Part shown: one piece after another, positions 54,850 to 64,000 of the stretch
Layout of the letters: each line of letters begins with the position of its first letter
How positions within the stretch are numbered: the stretch's first letter is position 1
NCBI GenBank assembly: GCA_028554795.2
Contig: CM068839.1
Coordinates: 91,422,182 to 91,486,181 of the forward strand
Direction of reading: 5' to 3'
Length of the DNA stretch: 64,000 nucleotides
From: Sinohyriopsis cumingii
Lineage: Eukaryota > Mollusca > Bivalvia > Unionida > Unionidae
Position numbers and translations under genes: made by a program
The notes under the pieces: model-generated
Database searches by the model: none
Told to the model about the DNA's origin: nothing
Seen by the model: only the letters and a program-made list of their open reading frames with translations

Positions 54850-56270
54850 AAATATCAGTAGACAACTTTAACAGAATGATAAAAGTCAGGCAGGCCAATA
54901 ACTACTCTACCTTCAATAACAGAGAAAGTTCAACCACACAAAAAATAAAAATACATAACACTTCCCTTTATAAAGAAAATGAAGGATTTTTCATTTGCAT
55001 ATTATTCAGATATACCTATGATGCTATAGTGTTTAAAAGTACATAGAACAATGTAAAATGAATGACACAAAATATACATAAAACAATATTGTACTTCCAT
55101 ACATATGAGAGTGCATCTGCAATCAGATTATATTTTCCAATAATATCCTAAACCAATGTTGTATTGTTGCAGTACCAAATTTCATCTCAACAATTACTGA
55201 TTTTTGTTTTGTGTTTCATAAGGTTAATGAAAGTAAGGGGTTCTGATCATCTAATACAATAATCGGAGTAGGAGCTGAATTAATATACACTTCAGTGTTG
55301 CAAGTTGGAATGCCAATATCAAAGCCAAACATTCTTTCTCAGTTGTGGAATAATTTCTCTGGTGCTTGTTCTCTTGTGTACAGAAACATAACACACTAGA
55401 TTAGCCGCGCCACGTTTATCTTCTTGAATCTATACTACACAAACCGATATCACCGCATCAAAAGAAATATTTAAACAAATGTCTGAAATGTGGAGCGTGT
55501 GTCTTTATAGATGATGACGGCATCGAGTACGTTTCACAGTTATCTAAACCAGATGTAATCATGTTCATCAAATGCTGGAATGTTGAAGAATACTTTTTCA
55601 TACCAAATAGTGCAACACATTATATTAAGTCCATCTGTAGCAAATGACAAAATTTCTTGTGCTCCTTCCGTGAGTGGAATTTGCCCGAATGAATTTAAAA
55701 TGTCAAACATGGTGATATATTTTGAATTCCATTTTTGTCAATGAAGATATCTATTTTATGCATGGTTTTGGTGAGAATGTTGAATTTTATATACTTTTTT
55801 GTTTAACATTTTTTGATTCCGAAGATTTGATCAACCAAATTCATTAGTCTACCATCAGATTACATTACATCGTTTAAATTCTCACTGACTGGGACAGGTA
55901 CAAATACATTCATTGAATTAATCTCATATCTCCACCAAAGTACTTCTTTTTATATATATCTATATGACAATACTATTTTAGGAGTATTAATGATGTACTT
56001 TAAGTTATTTACTTTCCTTTCAGTTGCATAAGGACTATAATACTTACCTCGATGAGGATTCCGAGATATGGGCAGGAGAGACAGAACTCTATCAAAAGGT
56101 CAAAATTCATTTCCTTGGTATTTCTGTCATACCTTAATTTTAGTTTAAGTGAGTAGAGGTAGGATGAAAATTAGTTCTTCACGAGTCTTTGACTACTTAC
56201 GAATGAGACACAACCAAGAAAATTAATCTTGGAATCTTCATTTGAAATAAGTGTCCTGTTTAGTATTTTC
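54850..56270 (-). pseudogene. Second Gmr1-like Gypsy RT-RNase H relic
   Basis: Matches 4740-6300 in order and strand, much decayed. Shared DNA phrases: AATGACACAAARTATACAT, ATAATCGGAGWAGGAGCTGAA, ATCTTCTTGAATC, CCAGATGTAATCATGTTCAT and TCCATCTG. No frame longer than a few dozen codons survives. I saw no convincing LTR. Confidence 0.75.
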
Positions 56271-56417
56271 AAAAGCCACGGACAGTATGTCCAAAACCTA
56301 GTTCAAAAGGACTGAAACCCAATGTTTATATAACTGATTCAGTGATGTGATAATAGGTATCTTGTATTTTTGTTATTGATATAGATCACGGCATTTGATC
56401 ACCCATGAGTTTAATTT

Positions 56418-56528
56418 AGTTTATCGTGGTATAAACTGTCAGTTGAAGACTCACACAGCAAATAACGTCTGAAGGGTTTTATGTAAGCTGTGTGAATCGG
56501 CAACTGACGGTTTATTCAACCATAAACT
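56418..56528. repeat. Foldback (inverted-repeat) element
   Basis: The left arm 56418-56459 (AGTTTATCGTGGTATAAACT...) and right arm 56487-56528 (...GGTTTATTCAACCATAAACT) are imperfect reverse complements. The core CTGTCAGTTG...CACACAGC / GCTGTGTG...CAACTGACGG is best conserved, and the loop is about 27 bp. It is a MITE-like or hairpin structure. Confidence 0.8.
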
Positions 56529-58150
56529 TAAAAAAACAACAAAAAAACATTAAACTCTTATAATTGCAATTCGTTAAAATTGTATTTATTTATTACTGTT
56601 ATTTTCTTTTTCTGCAAGATATTGTCACCCGTTTTAGTTCGTTATTTTAGCGTATGAATTCTTGTTGAGGACTTCTGCTATATAGCTATTTATAAAACTG
56701 GATTCTCCATCGGCTACGTCAATATAAAAAATATTAATTCTACCAATGGTAGGCGATAAAAAGCTTTGCACATTCCACAGCAGGGTCGTAATCTTTCTTC
56801 TAAAATCGCATATGTGATCTGAGTATAAGTTCAATATTAGAAGCAAAGGATGTGTTGTTTTGTTTTACATACGAATGATTTGCGCTTTCGAGAGTTCATT
56901 GTGACTTGACCGAATTGTTATTGTCCAGACACGTAAGTAAACAAATTTCGTTTCTTTAAATCTATTTTCGTGTTCATTAACAGTTTAAGCTATATACTGG
57001 ATCTACTTACAAATGGAATTAAGACTAGTGACGATGTCCAATAGTAGAACAATGCAAGAAATCGTCCATGACAGTTACGTGAGTAGCCGGATTTCTACCC
57101 CGCACACCCCACATCGTAACTATCAAGGACTGCATCTTATATGATAGGACTGTGAATCCTATAGCTATACTGTTTTTAGATTTCCACCTCTTCCCGAGCC
57201 TATATCCATTTAGCTATAGTTTTAAATTCATTTGTAACTAGCCGCAGTGAAAATGCTGAACAACATAGTCCCAATGTTATTTTTCAGATGTTGAGAATCC
57301 CAGCTTCTGCCAAAACTAATGAAAGAAAGAATTACTTATCGTCAGAAACGTTATAAAGTTTTGTTATTCGATTTTGTCAAATCAATTTCCTACAATTTCT
57401 AAATAAAATACAAACCCACCGTTTTTATATCGTTTTAAAGGCATGCAGTGTGTGCCCTCCGATTCAGAACTAGCATTAGTTACTTTGCACGTGACTCTGT
57501 TTATCGAAGTATAACGTAGTTCTCCGTACAGTTTATTCAGAAATAAACGCAATTGGGTACGATTACATAGTTGTGTTTGACCAATGGAAATCTTCCTTAT
57601 ATTTATCAACTGATGCAAATGCAATTATTTCTGTTTAGTTAAACCGAGCCATATACTGTTATACTGTGTGCATTATTAATCCACAAAAAAATGAAGTGGC
57701 CAGAGTCAATACAGATCGACACTTTGACTCGGTCAGGAACCGGCAAATCACCTATGGCACTACTGATGATAGACATGATTGCTTATCAAGATAGTGTCCT
57801 GCATGGTAAAGTTTTCAGTCAGGCCTATATTTTTGATTGCAGCTATACTACAACGCACAACAATTACAAGTACCTGAATTCGGTTTCACAAACGCGGACG
57901 TGAATTAGAAAATTAAGAAGCATTTATCCCATACACATACAAACCTGTTAAAGAAGCCAGACAACTTATCGCTTGAATTATATCAGCATGACATCACTCT
58001 TGTCTCTGTGGAGTTAAGCAGGATATTGGTCTTAATGTACATTTAATTATGCTTTTAAAAATAAAAAAGGGTGCTCGTACAAAACTGAACCGTAAATACA
58101 CCAGATCTATAATAAATGAAATTCACTACGGAATTAAAAGATTCTCGAGA
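56529..58150. other. Intergenic, no gene recognised
   Basis: AT-rich sequence without a recognisable motif. The short frame at 57691-57903 contains a chance P-loop-like SGTGKS. Confidence 0.45.
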
Positions 58151-58152
58151 GA

Positions 58153-58632
58153 TTGGAAATGAATACACCAATGCATGCGCATGATGGACTTTTGACAGAT
58201 GTACGCAAGATGAAGTACATATTTACTCGTTTCGAGGATCCAGTTATATTTGAACAACAGAGTGGTTTCTATTGCGCTGATTGCGGTGAAAGGTGTAGAA
58301 ACGGTTTGGATCGATGGCTTGGTTTGGCAATTATGTCCGCGTTGAAACCGGCTTGTGATAAACAAGACCAGCCTCGAAAACACCCGCAGCACCTGAGTGA
58401 ACTTAATGTTGGCAATTTCGAGTTTCCAGTGCAGGTTACTAAGGCCACACTGAACAAATTTGAAACACTTAAACCAGGTTTCGCTGTTACTGTGTTCACT
58501 TGGGATAAAATCTATTATCCGCTTGTACAGTCAACACATCGGCCAGCGAATGCTATTGCGTTGCTGTGTGACATGATTGGTTTAGAATTGCTATTTCATT
58601 TTGAATTGACTAAGAATCGTGCCCAGTACTAA
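58153..58632 (+). pseudogene. Fragment resembling N-terminal Polinton PolB region
   Basis: An isolated 159-codon frame with higher GC than its surroundings. RWLGLAIMSALKPA (residues 54-67), then HLSELNVGNFEFPVQV and LNKFETLKPGFAVTVFTWDK followed by YYPLV (about 80-127), parallel the conserved 'FKW.ILAALHP...ELNF.GI.FPV...I.KFE..N.ISVNV.G....YPL' block in the N-terminal half of canonical protein-primed Polinton PolB. A CADCGERC pair lies near residue 41. No polymerase core, partner gene or TIR follows, so this would be a relic of a different element from the one at 14.7-30.8 kb. A host-domesticated fragment is the alternative. Confidence 0.5.
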
Positions 58633-58769
58633 GGTAAAACGTTTCCATTTAAAAGTTGCTTGCAGGTATTTAGAAACCAACAACTTCTCTTTACTTCCTT
58701 TTAAAGGTATAAAGATTTTCTGATGAGACATACATTTCCAGTACTTGTGTGCGAACGTTTAAGTGGTTG

Positions 58770-58915
58770 ACTCACGTTTGAATTATGCTTACCTGAGAGT
58801 GAACCGTGCCCTTAGTTAGTTGAGTCACATTTTCATAATACTTACCTGAGAGTTAACTTTGTTCTTAGGTGGGTTGACTCACATTTTCTTTATACTTACG
58901 TGCATTAGAGAGTTC
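58770..58915. repeat. Minisatellite, ~60-bp unit, three copies
   Basis: The unit contains GTTGACTCACRTTT...ATACTTACCTGAGAGT, followed by TTAGTTAGTTGAGTCAC and TTAGGTGGGTTGACTCAC variants. Confidence 0.8.
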
Positions 58916-60821
58916 AGCTATAATATGCTGCGGTTCAGAAGAATACCTGTATTCTGTTCTGAAATTTAAAATAATCCCCAAGTGTTCTGGTACAAGTTAA
59001 TTATGTAAAAAAAAGTTTTACACTTAAAACAGGTATTTGTCTCTTGAAAGAGATACTTCTTTTCAAGTCTGTATTGCATGTGAAATCTTCCACACAGGAA
59101 GGTTTTTCTCCCTGGTTTAGAGGTGTCCCCCGCCTCTCATATCATTCACTGAAATCTCCAGAGTATACCAAATTAAGTGTGAAAAAATTAATGTTTACAT
59201 TGTTTTCATAATTTGGTCCCAGTGTAGTATGTTTATGTTAATACTAACTGAGATCACGTGACTCAAGTGGCCTAAGCCAGGAAAGTCAACCTCTACTTGA
59301 AATGTGTTGTCTTGGAATAAAGTTTGAGCTTCAATGTTTTATATATTATTATTGTAGCTGATAATTTCATCCTTTAATCATATTGGCATGGCGGGCTGGC
59401 TTCATTATTTGAAGATTTTACATTGTAAGGCGCATGGTCTTGGCATGTACTAAATTAACACATTAAACTTGTCAGTTAATCATAAGTGGAATATTCATCC
59501 CATGTTTTATTAAATAGGTTCAAGAAAAAAAGTACTTGCTTAATAATGACTAATAGAAATAGTTACTGATTCATTGTGTTTGTGAGGGTTGATCTTGCAG
59601 CAAATTTCCTGATCTTGGCTCAGAGGATTCAAGTTAATTTCGAGCCCTTCATTGCTAAAATTTAGAAACTTAAATATAGCCATCATTACGAAAGAAAAGA
59701 AACAACTTTTTCTGTAGCTCTGCTTATCGTAATAAGATCAAATTTGATAAAAGCATTAAAGTCTTTCAATCAGATGATACTTCTCGGCCATGAAAAGTGA
59801 CTATTACCAATAAATTTAGGAAAACTATTTTTACACCAATCAATAAAATATATTCGAGTTGAAATGAATTGTCAAAACAAGAGTTGACTGTAACATATTA
59901 TCATCTAAGCATTATTTTATTGTTGCTGGCTGGAGGGATTAAATAGTTTCCATTTTGAATATTGCATGTGTTACTCATGATACAGTAGTAACAAACTGTA
60001 TGGTTTTTCTAAAATTAAAAATAGGCAAAAGATCCGGTCGCCTGACAGGTCAATTTTATTTGTCAAGGGAGCCAATCCAAAAATTGTGAATGAATATATA
60101 TTATAGCAGTTTTTTCCCCTTAGATATTGTACCTCTGATGGACACACGGTACTAATTTTTAAATGGAAAAATGGGAACCAGCCTGGAAATGGGTGAACAT
60201 AAAATAGAGTATATATGGCTCGGCTGGCCAGGATTGGTTATCAATGTTTGTTATTTTTTAGGAAAAAGAACCTTTGGAGAGCTTATCCTAGTTGTGACTG
60301 AAAACAATTAAGACATAGTTTAACTGATGAAATTTCAATCATTAATAGTCTTGAGTTTGGAACACTCATTACTAAACTTAGCATCTGACTCTTTGGTGCG
60401 TAATTGAAAACATAAGTTTCAAGCACATGTAAGTCCAGAAACTGCAGAGGCTCATATCCCTTTCTCTACACAGAAGCTGACATCCAGGACTTCATCTATA
60501 CTGATAAATATAGGTTTGATCATGAGCACTCAGAAATTTAAAGCTATTTAATGTTTAATATCATGCTTTTTGCATAGGTTTACTATGGGAAAATTAATTA
60601 GTACCGTGAGTCCTGAAGGTAGTACTTGAAACAAATTAAGAATATGCCTTTACAGGGGTATAAAAGCAATAAACAAATAATTCATCAAATTATACTTCAA
60701 ATGGTAAGATAAATGCTCTTGTGACATAAACTACTTCCTAACTATTATGCTGTTGATGGGAGCAATTCAGTAAATAACCTTAAAGGACATTGTACACATA
60801 ATTCTACTACCACAATGAAAT

Positions 60822-60965
60822 ACTTGCCTTATAACAGGAAATATGTTGTAATGAAGTGCCTTATAACAGGTAATGTGTTTTAAAGGATAGCCTTATAACA
60901 CTAAATGTGTTGTAAAGAAAGGCCTTATAACAGGAAATGTGTTGTAATGAAAGGTCTTATAGTGA
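60822..60965. repeat. Minisatellite, ~34-bp unit, four to five copies
   Basis: The unit is GCCTTATAACAGGAAATGTG followed by TTGTAATGAAAG, with small variants. There is no spacer diversity, so it is not CRISPR-like. Confidence 0.9.
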
Positions 60966-61495
60966 GGTAGATTTATATAAAGAAATGAATGAGCATAATG
61001 CAGGGATACCATAACATGTTGTTGATGTTATATATTTAACATCAAGACCAGGATGAGCATTGTTTGATTTTACTCAGGGGAATTTGTATAACCAGGTTAA
61101 ATGAAAGTGATTGCCACATTTGTATCAGCGTGATGAAACACAATTTTAAGCAATTGTAAGCACAATTGTCAAGAGCAATTTAAAAAATACACACAAATGA
61201 AAGGTGATGTTATGGTCACATGACGGTACCTAGTAAATATTTATTTGGCTCTTGCATGAGGGAAGTATTACATTGCCTTGAGAGTCATATTGAAGCAAAT
61301 GGATTTTATAAGATATGTAACATGTTGACTGTTCGGAGTTTTAATTTTAACCATTTTCATGTGGGATTCTAAAATTGGGGTATAATAAATTAGTTTTCGT
61401 TTATTTCTTTTAGTTTCAAACCAAATACCATGGGTAGGAAAACAACATGGATTGGTCCTTAGAGAACATATTTTTGATAGTCATTTCTTTTCAGG

Positions 61496-61800
61496 GCGAA
61501 TTCATTCAAGCTGGTCTATGGTAGAGATCCAAACTACTTCGGTGAAATTCTAATGTGGATTGACTTATTCATCTCAGCGACTTCTTTCATGAACACACCT
61601 AAAGAATATGCCTCTGCCACATCTCCCATCTTTGGCGTTCTTTTCTTGCCCAAGGGCAGATGAATTACAACACTGTGGCTCAGGGAATGAAGCGATTTGG
61701 AAACAACTCATATTATTTAAAGTATTGCAAGAACGCAGCCAAATTATTACCTTTCATCTGGTGCAAGACAGCTGATTGTTTTATTTATGCTAGTCATATT
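61496..61800 (+). pseudogene. Broken DUF1295 (steroid 5-alpha-reductase-like) exon
   Basis: A perfect-looking acceptor TTTCTTTTCAG at 61495 precedes GEFIQAGLW in one frame. The frame then slips to RDPNYFGEILMWIDLFISAT, SPIFGVLFL. A second shift leads to GMKRFGNNSYYLKYCKNAAK and LLPFIW at about 61690-61760. DUF1295 proteins carry 'GLW..SRHPNYFGEILLW...SPIF...GM.KWG....Y..Y...T..L.PF', so all blocks are in order but two deletions/frameshifts separate them. The domain is an integral-membrane reductase. Here it is a pseudogene exon or an assembly-damaged terminal exon. Confidence 0.7.
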
Positions 61801-63100
61801 TGAAAACTTGCTAAATTCATTTAATATAAGCAATAGATTCCATAACATTCAAGAATGATGGAATTTAAAGTAGTGGCATAGACTGTAGGTCATCACTTAT
61901 ATGATGTACAATCGAAAGATTCATCAACAAAGTCTGTATCTTTATTCTATATCTTATTTCCATACTGTACATAAAATGGATCTTGTTTATTTGGCAAACA
62001 TGGTTACGTGGCATAGATAAAAATGTGTGTGACATTACAATAATTGTAGGAAATGCTGTGATCTATCTTTCACCACATATTGACATGCTTTCCTTATTTC
62101 ATCATTTCTTGATTGTGATTTAGAATTACTGTGATATTTTTAGAACAGCCTGCAGTGATTTTTCTTCATTTATAGATTCCATTTTTCAAAATACAGAAAA
62201 CTTCACTAATGACGAAACCCGGGGACATAAAAATGTATATTATGCAAATCATTTAAATTATATGATTTACGCCTATATTGGAGTAAATTGAAAGCATACG
62301 GGGCCATATTTCCAGATTGTTTTAACCCAAGGCCTCACCTTCAAAAGCATCAACAAAAAAGATAATACTTTGAAAGTTACACTGGATTATTTTCATTGGA
62401 ATTTCTTTGGAACCATTTAAACTATGTTTCTGATTTGAACATTCAAAAATATAAAGCTTAATTAAAAGGCAAAAATTATTTTAATTAGGAAAATATTCAG
62501 ATATAAAATTAAAATTATCAATGTCATATTTTTCTCTTCTGTTTAACTATGGTTTAAATTCAGCTTTGTCTTGAAAAAGCACTCAGGATAAAATTGAAGA
62601 AAATATTTGTCAAAATAATTTTCAAAGAGTTGTTTTTATTTGCTCAAATCTAGAACATTCACATTTCAGCAATGCAGATGTAAAGAGCATTGAGTGAACC
62701 GGAAAACAATTTCATATGTATTATTATTATTGACATTTATCAATGTTAAGGACATTTTTTATCAAGAGTTTAAATTACACTTGACTTTAAATGTGTGTTT
62801 TCAAAGTATTCTGTCATGAATGTGAACAATATTTCTTATAAAAGACATGCAGTAAACTTCACAAATATAGAAAGCTAATATAGTTACAAAATGTTTGTAA
62901 CAAGTTTTCATCTGGCAAACTATTTATTAAATTTTGTAATATTCTCTTTTATATAACAAACATCTTTTTATTTCCCAAGTGGTTGGTTTACTCACTTAAT
63001 TGCCATGTTATGGCAAGCTGCCTAAACCAACGAGAGTTCTGGGGAAATTGAAGACAGTTACTGGAAATTACTCCAATAATACTTTAACCAACCATTACAC
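61801..63100. other. Intergenic, no gene recognised
   Basis: AT-rich, no recognisable feature. Confidence 0.45.
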
Positions 63101-63104
63101 AAGG

Positions 63105-63352
63105 TGTACTTGCACACATGTATAGTTTTGTCATACTGAAATTAATTTGGACATGGTTGAATAAACATGGTGTACATGCATAAATGTATAATTTGGATCA
63201 TGCTAAAATTGTTTGGACATGGTAACATCGTGTACATGCACATATTTATCGCTTTGGTCAAACCTAAATTGATTTGGATATGGTCAGATCAACATGGTGT
63301 GCATCACACATGTATAGTTTGGATCATGGTAAAATTGGTCTAGTTATGGTCA
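63105..63352. repeat. Minisatellite, ~65-bp unit, about four copies
   Basis: The unit contains ACACATGTATAGTTTGGATC, ATGCTAAAATTG, TTTGGACATGGT and AACATGGTGTACATGCA in a fixed order, with substitutions between copies. Confidence 0.85.
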
Positions 63353-63667
63353 AATATAAAAGAAAGGCATCTGATTTGGAAACTAACTCATGTATAATTT
63401 ACATTGTTTAGTTTTGTTTTTGATTGTTTGATTTCCCTTGCACAATTTATTATAATGAATCCTGAATATAATGAGCTATGTATTCGTTGCTCTGGAATTC
63501 ATTATGTGCAGATTTGTTTGTCTTTGCTATCTCATCTTATCATTTATTACGAAGGCTATATCTTCTTGAAGTTTTCTTCTTGTACCACTTCTTTACATTT
63601 TTAGAACTTTGCTTTTAATTTGCGCAGGATACTGTTAGTCAGTGATGACAAACACGTAATCCCTAAT

Positions 63668-63748
63668 ACATACATACATACATACATGCATACATACATA
63701 CATACATACATACATACATACATACATACATACATACATACATACATG
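63668..63748. repeat. (CATA)n microsatellite
   Basis: About 20 CATA units with one CATG interruption; reads as His-Thr-Tyr-Ile repeats when translated. Confidence 0.97.
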
Positions 63749-64000
63749 GATGCATATTATGAGTTGCACAGTATTTATTGTTTTTATATTCATATTTGTC
63801 CCTTCTTTTACCAAACAAGGACTGAACTAACCACCCTATTCTTTCCAGTCTATAAATGTTTCTTTGAATACATATTTAAAATATAACCGCTAACTCTAGC
63901 TGTCTGTACAAAGCATAGGAAGGCGGAAGTTTTGCTTTAGACGTTTTTGGCATTACTAAAGTTGTTTCCCCTGATCTGAGTGATACAATATTTTGTTTTT

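Larger units (their letters stand above)
58633..61495. other. Intergenic, no gene recognised apart from tandem repeats
   Basis: No coding motif. It contains the tandem arrays at 58770-58915 and 60822-60965. It could be intron of whatever gene the DUF1295 exon at 61.5 kb came from, but I see no upstream exon. Confidence 0.4.

Noticed and set aside
57691-57903. ORF with SGTGKS, Walker-A-like
   Set aside because: No other ATPase motif, short, low conservation feel; probably chance.
60822-60965. CRISPR-like periodic repeats (also 63105-63352)
   Set aside because: Tandem units without unique spacers in an animal-type genome; ordinary minisatellites.

Overview
The window is eukaryotic and almost certainly metazoan. 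The background is AT-rich and sparse in genes. It holds introns with clean GT/AG ends, tRNA-derived SINEs, LTR and LINE relics, long (TA)n, (CATA)n and (CA)n tracts, and a fibronectin-III/P-loop GTPase gene of a type common in molluscs, cnidarians and fish. A mollusc or other lophotrochozoan host is my best guess, at low confidence.

The centrepiece is a complete, boundary-to-boundary Polinton/Maverick (adintovirus-like) integrated viral element at 14716-30807 (16.1 kb), with 250-bp terminal inverted repeats and visibly higher GC than its surroundings. Its left half carries a divergent packaging ATPase, a DUF5679-phospholipase A2 gene, a retroviral-type integrase, a very unusual replicase, a small Zn-binding protein, a phage-type NUMOD4/HNH endonuclease and small coiled-coil proteins. 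Its right half is one minus-strand virion block: a large minor structural protein, a membrane-active pX/pVI-like protein, the double jelly-roll major capsid protein (MCP), a second minor capsid protein, an adenain-like protease, a fibre with phage tail-fibre repeats, a membrane protein, a penton-like protein and small acidic or unknown ORFs.

The replicase is the most notable part. Instead of the usual protein-primed PolB, one 910-codon frame joins a divergent family-B-like polymerase core, an SF1 (Pif1/RecD-like) helicase and a C-terminal HNH nuclease. It probably once continued upstream into a 232-aa N-terminal ORF. Several genes of the element are broken. Two in-frame stops interrupt the MCP, one the integrase, one the membrane protein and one a coiled-coil protein. 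Single-base frame breaks lie at A-runs in the ATPase, PLA2 and protease genes.

Left of the element are: a SINE cluster (1.6-2.9 kb); a decayed minus-strand Ty3/Gypsy element with LTRs at 3768-4662 and 9038-9957, whose integrase precedes its reverse transcriptase (Gmr1-like order); another SINE (10.5-10.8 kb); and a degenerate LINE (11.1-13.7 kb). Right of it, 31-41 kb holds only SINE fragments. A six-module FN3 plus GTPase gene with three lesions follows at 41.4-47.8 kb. Beyond it are a second Gypsy relic (54.9-56.3 kb), a foldback element (56.4 kb), a fragment resembling the N-terminal part of an ordinary Polinton PolB (58.15-58.63 kb), a broken DUF1295 exon (61.5 kb) and several minisatellites.
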